DNA from: Sphingomonas bacterium
GTDB lineage: Bacteria > Pseudomonadota > Alphaproteobacteria > Sphingomonadales > Sphingomonadaceae
Assembly (NCBI GenBank): GCA_030149245.1
Contig: JASBRX010000025.1
Span: forward strand, 1-64,000
DNA: 64,000 nucleotides
Direction: 5' to 3'
A program made the translations under genes and the position numbers. Positions 57,072-64,000 of the stretch are shown here, piece after piece. Within the stretch, counting starts at the first letter, position 1, and every line of letters begins with the position of its first letter. Under the pieces are notes generated by a model. That model saw nothing but the letters and a program-made list of their open reading frames with translations. It made no database searches and was not told the DNA's origin.

Positions 57072-58257
57072 CCGCCACTCGACGACGGCGATCAGGCGCG
57101 GCCCGTCGCGACGGGCCGTTTCGCCGCTCTTCGCGTTCGGTATACCTGATCGCAGCTGCCAGCTTCGGTTCCAACGGCAACAATTGTGCTCCTACAGCAG
57201 GCATGGCGTCCCAAGACGCTTCGATATGCTTGCGCAAAGCGCGTCCTATTTGCTCCGACAGCAGCGGGGGAACAGCGTTGCCGACCAGCCGGTAGATGTC
57301 GGTTCGCTTCCCGACGAATATCCAGTCCGCAGGGAATGTTTGAATTGCTGCGCACTCTCTCGGAGATAGGCGGCGTAATCCCAGTTCAGGGTCGATCACC
57401 CAGTCCTGTTGCTGATTGGCCGTTACAGTACGTGCAGGGATGCTTGTGTCCGCAACAAAAGCGCCCTGCTTATATCCCCAGTGCCCACCCGGTCGGGTTG
57501 TTTCGCGCTTTCCGGGGCTCTTCACGCCGGAACCCGGCTTCAAATCGCGAAGCTGTTCGAGAAGCTTTTCATTGGGGCGAATGATTTCATCGGCTTTCGG
57601 TTTGCCTACAGCTTCCAACGCTTTCTGCATTGGAACCCACGGTCGGCTCGGGTCGGCCTTCGAGCGACTAGGTTCGGGGAAGCTGAGTTCGTCGCCGATG
57701 CGATAGCCGAACACAATGAGCCTCACGCGCCGCTGAGGCACGCCATAATCCGCAGCATTGATAAGTTTGACTTGAGTTTGGAAGCCGGCGGCCATCAACT
57801 TTTCGCGGATCAAGGCCAACGCCGATCCTGGAACACCATCAGGCCCACGCGCCGTCAGCAATCCCCGCACGTTCTCGAACATCAGCCAACGAACACCCAG
57901 TTCGTTGGCGATACGCACGAAATCATCGAACAATCGGCCGCGTGGGTCCTGCCAGCCCTTCTGATGTCCTGCACTGCTCCACGACTGGCATGGGGGGCCA
58001 CCCACCAGAAGGGGAATATCGCCACGCCGCGCGCCCACTTTCGCCAAAATTTCCGAGCCGGTCGTTACCGAAACGTCTCCACGCTCAATAAGCGCGCCGT
58101 CGAAATGACCGCGACGCGCATTTTTGTTAGCGATCAGCGTATCGTAGGCCGCATTGTCGATGTCTGAAGCGTAAAGGCATTTCAGCCCCGCTTCCTCCAG
58201 GCCGATGTCGAGTCCACCAGCGCCGGAGAACAGCGAAACAAATCCGATCTGTCGCAT
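57052..58257 (-). CDS. DNA (cytosine-5) methyltransferase
   Basis: The 401-residue product has the C5-MTase motif series: I FSGAGGLDIG near residue 10, IV GGPPCQSWSSAG with catalytic Cys90, VI ENVRG with Glu128, VIII QRRVRLIVFG near 175 and X GNAVPP near 328. The target-recognition segment lies between residues about 205 and 290. It protects host DNA from the adjoining endonuclease. It has no N-terminal HTH extension. A TTGACA-N17-TACGGA promoter lies about 90 bases upstream. Confidence 0.95.
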   Translation of the reverse strand: MRQIGFVSLFSGAGGLDIGLEEAGLKCLYASDIDNAAYDTLIANKNARRGHFDGALIERGDVSVTTGSEILAKVGARRGDIPLLVGGPPCQSWSSAGHQKGWQDPRGRLFDDFVRIANELGVRWLMFENVRGLLTARGPDGVPGSALALIREKLMAAGFQTQVKLINAADYGVPQRRVRLIVFGYRIGDELSFPEPSRSKADPSRPWVPMQKALEAVGKPKADEIIRPNEKLLEQLRDLKPGSGVKSPGKRETTRPGGHWGYKQGAFVADTSIPARTVTANQQQDWVIDPELGLRRLSPRECAAIQTFPADWIFVGKRTDIYRLVGNAVPPLLSEQIGRALRKHIEASWDAMPAVGAQLLPLEPKLAAAIRYTEREERRNGPSRRAAPDRRRRVAGGQFAG

Positions 58258-58335
58258 TCTCAGCCCCTTTCTGGCGTCGGTATCATAAATCCCCGAGCTT
58301 GCAATTGCCGGTCAGCGCGTCCGTAGTACGTTTCA

Positions 58336-58371
58336 GGAACGTTCCGTAGTTGTTCTACCTGCACATGTCAA
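58336..58371 (-). promoter_or_regulatory. Promoter and palindrome of the restriction-modification operon
   Basis: On the reverse strand TTGACA (58366-58371) is followed after 17 bases by TACGGA (58343-58348). A perfect palindrome GGAACGTTCC (58336-58345) overlaps the -10 and could bind a repressor or be a methylation-sensitive control site. The region is AT-rich compared with the rest of the window. Confidence 0.5.
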
Positions 58372-58457
58372 ATGCGGATAATTATATTATTTAATATCAG
58401 AGATATAACCTATATGGTTTTTCTCCTTTCCTACAGCCCCCGTTCCGGCATACCTAA

Positions 58458-58490
58458 CCGGTCCTCTGCATCGCATCAGCAAAGGACCGG
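58458..58490 (+). promoter_or_regulatory. Hairpin covering the ribosome site of the HTH gene
   Basis: CCGGTCCT and AGGACCGG are exact complements separated by 17 bases; the right arm contains the AAGGA ribosome site of ATG 58496. Folding would hide the site, suggesting translational control or a binding site for a dimeric regulator. Confidence 0.4.
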
Positions 58491-58495
58491 CAGAC

Positions 58496-59848
58496 ATGAA
58501 CGCTTTCACCGCGCCAGAACCGGCGCCCCCAAAGACCTCGACCTACGCCCCCGCGACCTTCAACCACGCCGCCTTCCACGATCTCGAACCCGGCGTGCCC
58601 GATGCCCAGCGTTACGACGGCTGGACCCCCGAAAAGCAGAAGCGCTTCCTCACCGCCCTCGCGCGCGGGCATAACGTCACGCAGGCGTGCGCTATCGTCG
58701 GCATGGCGCGCTCGACCGCCTATGCCCTGCGCGACAGCGCGCGCGGCGCGGCCTTTGCTTTGGGGTGGAAGGCGGCTCAGCTGCGCAGCCGCGATTGCCT
58801 CGCCGACGAACTGATGGACCGCGCCTTCAACGGCGTGCGTGAATCCGTCACCGGCGACGATGGCCGCATCACCACGCGCCACCGCTACGACAATCAATTG
58901 GCGTGGAAGATGCTGAACCGGCTCGACAAGCGCGCCGACGCCGCCTGTACCGATACCGACGCTGCCGCCGTGCGGCTCGCCGCGGCGGACTTCGAACAGT
59001 TTCTCGATCTGGTCGAACACTCCGCCGCACCGGGCCGCGCCGGCCTGTTCCTCGCCGCGCGCTTCGGGGCGGCGGGGGTGGCGAGTGAGGACGACCTCGC
59101 CCCGATCCGCACGCTCGCCCGCGCCGATCGCTGGCTACGCACCCATGTCGACGCGGGCGCCGCCGTCCCCGCCACCGACCTCGACCCCGCCGACCGCGCG
59201 ACCTGGACCGACGAACAATGGCGCCGCGCCGAAGCCATCGGCCTCGTCGCCCTCGCATCCGAAGCCCCGCCGCAGGAGGAGGCTGACAGCCCGGCGGACA
59301 CACGCGATTTTTGTCCGGTTCGTCCGGATATCGAGGATGACTATCACGGCTCGGTCTGGTGGTGCGACGATGCGCGCGGCTGGCGCATCGATTTCCCGCC
59401 ACCCCCCGGCTTCGATGGCGACGAGGAGGGCGACCCCCTCGATGAAGACTATCAACGCGACCTGACCGAGGAAGAGGAAGCCGCCGTCACCGCCGCCGAC
59501 GCCCGCGAACGCGCCGAACTGATCGCCGCCGGCCTCACCGCCCGCGAAGCCTGGCTCGCCAAGACCCGCCGCGCGGCGGGGGAGGGGGTCGACAATCCTC
59601 CCCCGCCAGGGGGAGGTGGCACGCGCAGCGTGACGGAGGGGGAGGAAGGGAATGCCGATGAGGGTCCATCCAATTCCTCCCCTGAGCGTGCTCAGGGGAG
59701 GGGGACCGCCGCCGAAGGCGGTGGTGGAGGGGCGGCCGCGCAGACGGCCGGTGAACAGCTCGACAAAATTCCGCCCTCTGCGAGGGCGGCCCCTCCACCC
59801 CCGCTGCGCGGCGGTCCCCCTCCCCGAGACAAGCTCGGGGAGGAATAG
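58496..59848 (+). CDS. HTH-domain protein with a repeat-derived C-terminal tail
   Basis: The 450-residue frame begins MNAFTAPEPAPPKTSTYAPA. A helix-turn-helix-like segment RGHNVTQACAIVGMARSTAY lies near residues 58-77, reminiscent of phage terminase small subunits or resolvase-type HTH proteins. The middle is acidic (EEGDPLDEDYQRDLTEEEEA). From about residue 366 on, the frame reads through palindromic repeats (Pro/Gly-rich GGGGGAAAQTAG, PPPPLRGGPPP) and stops at the repeat boundary. The native protein was probably about 365 residues. Its function is not established. Confidence 0.75.
   Translation: MNAFTAPEPAPPKTSTYAPATFNHAAFHDLEPGVPDAQRYDGWTPEKQKRFLTALARGHNVTQACAIVGMARSTAYALRDSARGAAFALGWKAAQLRSRDCLADELMDRAFNGVRESVTGDDGRITTRHRYDNQLAWKMLNRLDKRADAACTDTDAAAVRLAAADFEQFLDLVEHSAAPGRAGLFLAARFGAAGVASEDDLAPIRTLARADRWLRTHVDAGAAVPATDLDPADRATWTDEQWRRAEAIGLVALASEAPPQEEADSPADTRDFCPVRPDIEDDYHGSVWWCDDARGWRIDFPPPPGFDGDEEGDPLDEDYQRDLTEEEEAAVTAADARERAELIAAGLTAREAWLAKTRRAAGEGVDNPPPPGGGGTRSVTEGEEGNADEGPSNSSPERAQGRGTAAEGGGGGAAAQTAGEQLDKIPPSARAAPPPPLRGGPPPRDKLGEE
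59592..59640. repeat. Partial palindromic repeat inside the HTH gene
   Basis: GACAATCCTCCCCCGCCAGG and GGAGGTGGCACGCGCAGCGTGACGG-type sequence match one end of the ~170-bp family (stems CCTCCCCCGCC-AGGGGGAGG and CACGC-GCAGCGTG). It lies inside the reading frame about 30 bp before copy 4. Confidence 0.65.
59673..59845. repeat. ~170-bp composite palindromic repeat, copy 4 (in frame)
   Basis: It starts ATTCCTCCCCTGAGCGTGCT and ends GCTCGGGGAGGAAT, with stems ACCGCCGCCGAAGGCGGTGG, GGCCGCGCAGACGGCC and CCGCCCTCTGCGAGGGCGG in the order of copies 1 and 2. All of it is read in frame as the tail of the HTH protein, and the stop TAG is the first codon after it. Confidence 0.88.
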
Positions 59849-59894
59849 TTCGCCACCCCCTTGAGCCTTTCGCCCACCCCGCCATAACAGGAGG

Positions 59895-60380
59895 ATGCTA
59901 CTCCCGGACACGCCGCTAAACCCGCTCGAACATGGCCAGCTCAAGGCGATGCGCCTGTCCGCCGCCGTCTTCTGGACCATCGCGACGCTCGTCTCGATCG
60001 GCCCGGGTTTCGGCCTCAGCACCGCGTTCGACTGGTTCCCGATCTGGCTGCCCACCGCCGTGATCGCGCCGCTCGGCCTGTGGTCGGTGCTGATCGCGAC
60101 CCCGGCGCGCTGGCGGCGCTGGGGCTGGGCGTGGACGGGGAAGGAACTGCACGTCGCCTCGGGCTGGCTCGCCCGCCGCCACACCATCGTCCCCGCCGCG
60201 CGCGTCCAGCATATCGACGTGACGCAGGGGCCGGTCGAGCGGATGTTCGGCGTCGCCACCCTGGTGCTGCACACCGCCGGGACCGCGAACAGTGAAGTCG
60301 ATCTGCCCGGCATCACCCGCGAAACGGCAGAGGAGATCCGCGACGCGATCCGCGACCAGCTGACGGTCGACCCATGGTGA
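59895..60380 (+). CDS. PH-domain (DUF304) membrane protein, YdbS-like
   Basis: The 161-residue product has two membrane helices (AVFWTIATLVSIGPG and WLPTAVIAPLGLWSVLI) followed by a bacterial PH domain with HTIVPAARVQHIDVTQGPVER and FGVATLVLHTAG. It overlaps the next, larger PH protein by 7 bp, the ydbS-ydbT arrangement known from Bacillus, where the pair gives resistance to certain peptides. The role in proteobacteria is unproven. Confidence 0.86.
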   Translation: MLLPDTPLNPLEHGQLKAMRLSAAVFWTIATLVSIGPGFGLSTAFDWFPIWLPTAVIAPLGLWSVLIATPARWRRWGWAWTGKELHVASGWLARRHTIVPAARVQHIDVTQGPVERMFGVATLVLHTAGTANSEVDLPGITRETAEEIRDAIRDQLTVDPW

Positions 60381-61840
60381 GCGAGGAACTTGAGGACCAC
60401 GGACCGCGCCGCGTCCATCCGCTGACCGTCGTCATCTGGTTCCTGAAAAAGGCGCCACAGAATGTCCTCGGCCTGCCGGCGATCATCGGCGTCACGTCCG
60501 GCCGGGGCCTCGGCTGGATTGCGCTGGCAGCGGTGGGGATCGGTGTCGTCAGCCTGGTGTGGACGTGGATCAACTGGCGGCGCTTCACCTATGAAGTGAC
60601 CGACAGCGAGCTTGTGATCGAACGCGGCCTGTTGAACCGCACCCGCCGCTCGATCCCGTTGGAGCGCATCCAGGACGTCGGCATCGAACAGGGGCCGCTG
60701 TCCCGCATCTTCGGCCTCGCCGAAGTCCGCGTCGAAACCGGCGGCGGCGACAAGGACGAAGCGGTGCTGGACAGCGTGTCCCTGTCCGAAGCCGCCAGGC
60801 TGCGCGGAGCCCTGAGAGGGGCACCGGCGCGACCGACAGTCGGACTGGATGCTGGCGAGGAAGCCCCGCCGGTCGAGGACACGCTGACCGACGTGTTCGC
60901 GATGTCGCCGGGCCGGCTGTTGCTGCTCGGCCTGTTCAGCTTCTCGCTGGTCTGGATCGCCGCCTTGGCCACCGGCATCCAGTTCCTCGGCGACGCCATG
61001 GGCTTCGGCTGGGACGAAATCGCCGACATGGCGAAAAGCGCCCAGGGCGAGGTGCAGAGCCGGCTGAACTACTCCACCGGCTTCGGCCTGTTCGGACTGG
61101 TGGTGGTGCTCGGCGTGATCACCGGGGTAGCCCGGACGGTGCTGCGCGAATGGAACTTCAAGCTGCGCGCCGGAATAGGGAGGTTCCGCCGCACCAGAGG
61201 GCTGCTGACCCGCAGCGAAGTGGTGGTGGCGATGCGCCGCATCCAGCTCGCCCTGATCCAGCGCGGCCCGTTCCGCGGCCTGCTCGGCTGGAACGCCCTG
61301 AGCGTCCAAACCCTCGGCGGCAGCAACGACCCCAGCGGCCGCCAGGTCCTCGCCCCGCTGGCTCGGGACTATGAAGTGGCGGGTATTGTCGCCAGAGCCG
61401 GCCTGCCCCCGTTCGAAAGGCTACCCCTCCGCCCCGTAGCCCCGGCCCACATCCTCCGGGCCCTGGTGCTGGCAGTGCCGCTCCCGCTGGCGGTCATCGC
61501 CGCCGCCCTGCTGCTCACCCCCTTCGCCTGGCTAGGCTTGATCCTGACCCTCCCGCCAGTCCTTACCGCCCTGCTGCAACGCCGCTACCACCGCTACGCC
61601 CTCCGCTCCGCCAGCCTGCAAGTGATGCGAGGGGTGTTGGCGCAGCGCGACTGGATCGTCCCGGTCGAAAACGTCCAGGTCGTGACCCTCCGTCAGGGCC
61701 TGATCCAGCGCTGGCTGGGCCTCGTCACCGTCGAAGTCGACACCGCCGGAGCCGGCATGGGCGCAACTCCCGCCGTCGTCGATGTCGCCGCCGAGGACGG
61801 CGCAACCCTGGCCCGCGACCTCGCCGCCGGGATCAGTTGA
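60374..61840 (+). CDS. PH-domain (DUF304) membrane protein, YdbT-like
   Basis: The 488-residue product contains several PH-like repeats, each with the pattern RSIPLERIQDVGIEQGPLSRIFG, RIQLALIQRGPFRGLLG and NVQVVTLRQGLIQRWLG (near residues 95, 300 and 435), separated by paired membrane helices. This triple arrangement is typical of YdbT. It is co-transcribed with the YdbS-like gene. It meets the convergent hydrolase gene with an 8-bp overlap of stops. Confidence 0.87.
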   Translation: MVSEELEDHGPRRVHPLTVVIWFLKKAPQNVLGLPAIIGVTSGRGLGWIALAAVGIGVVSLVWTWINWRRFTYEVTDSELVIERGLLNRTRRSIPLERIQDVGIEQGPLSRIFGLAEVRVETGGGDKDEAVLDSVSLSEAARLRGALRGAPARPTVGLDAGEEAPPVEDTLTDVFAMSPGRLLLLGLFSFSLVWIAALATGIQFLGDAMGFGWDEIADMAKSAQGEVQSRLNYSTGFGLFGLVVVLGVITGVARTVLREWNFKLRAGIGRFRRTRGLLTRSEVVVAMRRIQLALIQRGPFRGLLGWNALSVQTLGGSNDPSGRQVLAPLARDYEVAGIVARAGLPPFERLPLRPVAPAHILRALVLAVPLPLAVIAAALLLTPFAWLGLILTLPPVLTALLQRRYHRYALRSASLQVMRGVLAQRDWIVPVENVQVVTLRQGLIQRWLGLVTVEVDTAGAGMGATPAVVDVAAEDGATLARDLAAGIS

Positions 61841-63125
61841 TGGCCGGGGTCGCCGCCGGAGTAGGGGAGGGGGCAGGTTTCCGCCGAACCCCGCTCAGCA
61901 CCTCCGGAGTAGGCGATGGAACCGGCGCCGGAGCCACCGCCGCCGCAACCGGCGTCCGCCGCATGCATTGGATCGGGCTAGGCCGCTTGAACTCCCCGCA
62001 ATTCCACAGCGCCTTGCCGAACCCCTGATCCTTGTCGCGCAGGTAGCTGAACGACATCGCCTCGATCTGCGCCGGGGTCAGGCTGGCCCCCACCGCTGGC
62101 ACCTTGGCCCGATCGGTCCAGCCCAGAAACTTGCAATAGGCCCGCTCGCCACAAGTCCGGATCGCCAGCGCCGCAAAAGCATCCGCTCCCATCGCCTTGT
62201 CGAGCGCGACATGAAAACTGTCGCCCCCCGCCGCCACCGGCTTAGGCACCGCCGACTCCGGAATGGTCTCCGGATCCAGCATTGCCGCCGGATCGACCAC
62301 CCCGGCCAGCGCCACCTCACCACCACCATGGAAAGGCGACAACGCCGCCAGCTTGGCCACCACCGGCTCGACCCCGGCATAACCCCGGCGAAAAGCCGGT
62401 GGCGTGCCCCACCAGCCGGTCCAGCGGAAGAACAGGTGCGTGTTCACCTCCGCCACCTTGTCCAGGCTCGAGCTCCAATAGGGCACGACCCAATCGGTAT
62501 GGTAATGCGTCGAATGCCCGACCTTGGCGAACACCGATCCGGTGAGTGCCTGCCGCGCGATCGTCTGTGCCCGGCCCCAGGCGGCGGGGGAGGGCGTGCG
62601 CCGCATCGCGCCGTCACAGGTGAAGGTGAACTGGCATCCGGTGCGCCGCTCCTGCCCCTGGAACACCACGCCGCACACCGATTTGGGGAAAGCGGGGTGA
62701 CGCATGCGGTTGAGCACGACCTGAGCCACCGCGCGCTGGCCGACCGGATCGTCGCCCGCCTCATACCAGGTCGCGGCGGCAAGGCAGTCGACCGCGCGCC
62801 CGAAATCTTCCGCCCCGGCGTTGAGGATCAGCGGACGGGCGGCGGGATTGGGGTCGGTGGAGAAGGGGATGGCGGCGTTGAAGGCGCGCGCATCGTCCAT
62901 CGACAGCGCGGCGAGGCGGACGGGCTCGACCTCGGGCAGTTCCGCCTTGGGCACCACGCGCTTCGGCCGCGAAATCTCGGCGAGCACCGGCGCAGCGGCG
63001 GGCGGCGCGGCGAGCAGCACCGCAGCCAGCGGCAGCGCGATAGCCGACAGCGCAATCGCCGCCAGCGCGATCCACAGGCCCGGCGCAGGGCGGGGCGCGG
63101 TTACCGGAACGGGAGATGGGGTCAC
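61833..63125 (-). CDS. Cell-wall hydrolase, CwlJ/SleB-like
   Basis: The 430-residue product has one N-terminal membrane anchor (LWIALAAIALSAIALPLAAV, residues about 17-37) and a Hydrolase_2 domain at about 110-225: CLAAATWYEAGDDPVGQRAV with the catalytic Glu, then VVLNRMRHPAFPKSVCGVVF and STHYHTDWVVPYW. The C-terminal part is less conserved and ends in a Pro/Ala/Thr-rich tail. Such proteins trim peptidoglycan in non-sporing alphaproteobacteria. Its 3' end overlaps the YdbT-like gene by 8 bp, tail to tail. Confidence 0.88.
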   Translation of the reverse strand: MTPSPVPVTAPRPAPGLWIALAAIALSAIALPLAAVLLAAPPAAAPVLAEISRPKRVVPKAELPEVEPVRLAALSMDDARAFNAAIPFSTDPNPAARPLILNAGAEDFGRAVDCLAAATWYEAGDDPVGQRAVAQVVLNRMRHPAFPKSVCGVVFQGQERRTGCQFTFTCDGAMRRTPSPAAWGRAQTIARQALTGSVFAKVGHSTHYHTDWVVPYWSSSLDKVAEVNTHLFFRWTGWWGTPPAFRRGYAGVEPVVAKLAALSPFHGGGEVALAGVVDPAAMLDPETIPESAVPKPVAAGGDSFHVALDKAMGADAFAALAIRTCGERAYCKFLGWTDRAKVPAVGASLTPAQIEAMSFSYLRDKDQGFGKALWNCGEFKRPSPIQCMRRTPVAAAVAPAPVPSPTPEVLSGVRRKPAPSPTPAATPAIN

Positions 63126-63241
63126 AGGGAGCGCGCGGTCCTTCAGCGGCTAAATACCAGCGGCGCTGGCCTCCGCCCTTTAGCGCAAGACGAACGCGCG
63201 GCAAACCGCGCCGTTCACTCGGGCCGTCGAACCGCCTCAGT

Positions 63242-63565
63242 TCAGGGCCAGAAGCCCGTCGCCTCGCACAGGTCCCACTGGTCCGCCACCTTCATCCGGC
63301 AGCTGCTGTCGACTGCGTTGCAGCGCGCATATTCGCGTTCATAGCGCTTGAAACAGCTTTCGAGCGCCTTGGCCTGTGGCGCGCCAGCGGGTTTGACCCC
63401 GGTTTGGACTAGCCGTGCGTCAGCCGCGCTGGCTGAGGGCGCAGCCGCCGCTGCGACCTTTGCCCCCGCCGCTCGAACAGACGATGCTTGCTCGCTTCCG
63501 AACACCATCGGCCACGCCAAAAAGATTGCCAGCATCACGCTGACGCAGATCATTGCATTCCGCAC
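63242..63565 (-). CDS. Small exported cysteine-containing protein, unknown function
   Basis: The 107-residue product has a signal peptide (MICVSVMLAIFLAWPMVFG), an Ala-rich linker and a C-terminal helical part with four cysteines in SCFKRYEREYARCNAVDSSC and DLCEATGFWP, spaced like two CxnC pairs that could form a helical hairpin. The start is GTG 63565 after GGGGGGAAA. No family is recognised. Confidence 0.7.
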   Translation of the reverse strand: MRNAMICVSVMLAIFLAWPMVFGSEQASSVRAAGAKVAAAAAPSASAADARLVQTGVKPAGAPQAKALESCFKRYEREYARCNAVDSSCRMKVADQWDLCEATGFWP

Positions 63566-63635
63566 GATTTCCCCCCGGAATCCGTGTTCCCCGACTCAGC
63601 GCAGAATATCCGTTTTGGGACGGAATGCGAGTCTT

Positions 63636-64000
63636 TCAGGCCTCCGGAAGGAAGTCAGGCACGCTCAAATAGCGCTCACCTGTATCATAATTGAACCCGA
63701 GCACGCGCGTGCCGGCCGGAAGGTCTCCCAGCTTCTTGGCAATCGCCGCCAGAGTCGCGCCCGACGAGATGCCGATCAGCATTCCTTCCTCACGCGCCGC
63801 GCGGCGGGCGAACTCCTTGGCATCCGCCGCATCGACCTGAATCGCGCCATCGATCGCGTCCGTGTGCAGGTTCTTGGGGACAAAGCCCGCGCCGATGCAG
63901 TGGATCGGGTGCGGGCCGGGCTGGCCGCCCGAAATGACCGGCGACAGCTCCGGCTCGACCGCGAACACCTTGAGCGAAGGCCAGTGCTTCTTGAGGGTCT
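63636..64000 (-). CDS. cysK: Cysteine synthase, C-terminal part (runs off the window)
   Basis: The frame is open from the window edge, beginning inside the protein ([20 protein letters not shown]), and ends at 63636. The blocks [37 protein letters not shown] and [16 protein letters not shown] are typical of O-acetylserine sulfhydrylase A, which makes cysteine from O-acetylserine and sulfide with PLP. The PLP-binding lysine lies outside the window. CysM or cystathionine beta-synthase are less likely given the PKNL block. Confidence 0.92.
   Translation of the reverse strand, partial: TLKKHWPSLKVFAVEPELSPVISGGQPGPHPIHCIGAGFVPKNLHTDAIDGAIQVDAADAKEFARRAAREEGMLIGISSGATLAAIAKKLGDLPAGTRVLGFNYDTGERYLSVPDFLPEA

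Noticed and set aside
56151..59848. A prophage around the restriction-modification genes and the HTH protein
   Set aside because: No integrase, portal, capsid or tail gene is present, and flanking genes are ordinary chromosomal ones.

Overview
The window is chromosomal, GC-rich DNA from an alphaproteobacterium, most likely Sphingomonas or a close relative. Pointers are the predicted proteins (two large TonB-dependent receptors, a LigM/DesA-type O-demethylase, a CC0125/CC1285-type lipoprotein, a SleB-type hydrolase, paired PH-domain proteins), a standalone hisI, and dense intergenic palindromes of kinds common in sphingomonads. No 16S gene is present, so the genus is inference.

Layout. 1-5250: start of rpoC, all of rpoB with a clear promoter, and tRNA-Leu(CAA). 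5260-24698: a catabolic region. It begins with a one-carbon module (purU, a metF-like gene, an alpha/beta hydrolase and a LigM/DesA-like tetrahydrofolate-dependent O-demethylase). An IclR / SnoaL-like / MetE-like operon and a LysR regulator follow. Next come a ring-cleavage operon (type I extradiol dioxygenase, C-C hydrolase-like protein, fumarylacetoacetate-hydrolase-family protein), a seven-gene operon (TonB receptor, secreted metallo-beta-lactamase-fold protein, FAD monooxygenase, MFS carrier, cupin, two NAD-dependent dehydrogenases) and a divergent LysR. Together these look like uptake, demethylation, hydroxylation and ring opening of a methoxylated aromatic whose identity cannot be read from sequence.

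24854-31409: a histidine kinase, SWIB and Tudor-like small proteins, a second TonB receptor, and a pterin/folate group (folE, FolM-like SDR, folB) that could feed the tetrahydrofolate pool used by the demethylase. 31676-45092: secA, a lipoprotein, tRNA-Asn(GTT), nadK-moaA, a GGDEF/EAL protein and its small operon, a GIY-YIG nuclease cassette, an SDR and purF. 45285-53718: katG, a cNMP-binding/flavoprotein fusion, a frameshifted L,D-transpeptidase, several membrane or secreted unknowns, a DUF2975/XRE pair, hisI and a lipoprotein. 53751-56126: a MerR (LiuR-like) regulator and an acyl-CoA dehydrogenase. 56151-58257: a type II restriction-modification pair with its own promoter, probably acquired. 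58496-64000: an HTH protein with a repeat-derived tail, PH-domain proteins, a cell-wall hydrolase and the 3' end of a cysteine synthase gene.

The most interesting items are: the demethylase/ring-cleavage cluster; a GIY-YIG gene tightly enclosed by a perfect 30-bp inverted repeat, with a related gene-less palindrome pair elsewhere; a ~170-bp palindromic repeat in four copies, two of which appear to have altered the ends of neighbouring genes; and a 17-bp operator-like site shared, with one mismatch, by the MerR gene promoter and the second TonB receptor promoter. No intergenic stretch reaches 300 bases; the longer ones hold the promoters, terminators and palindromes listed.
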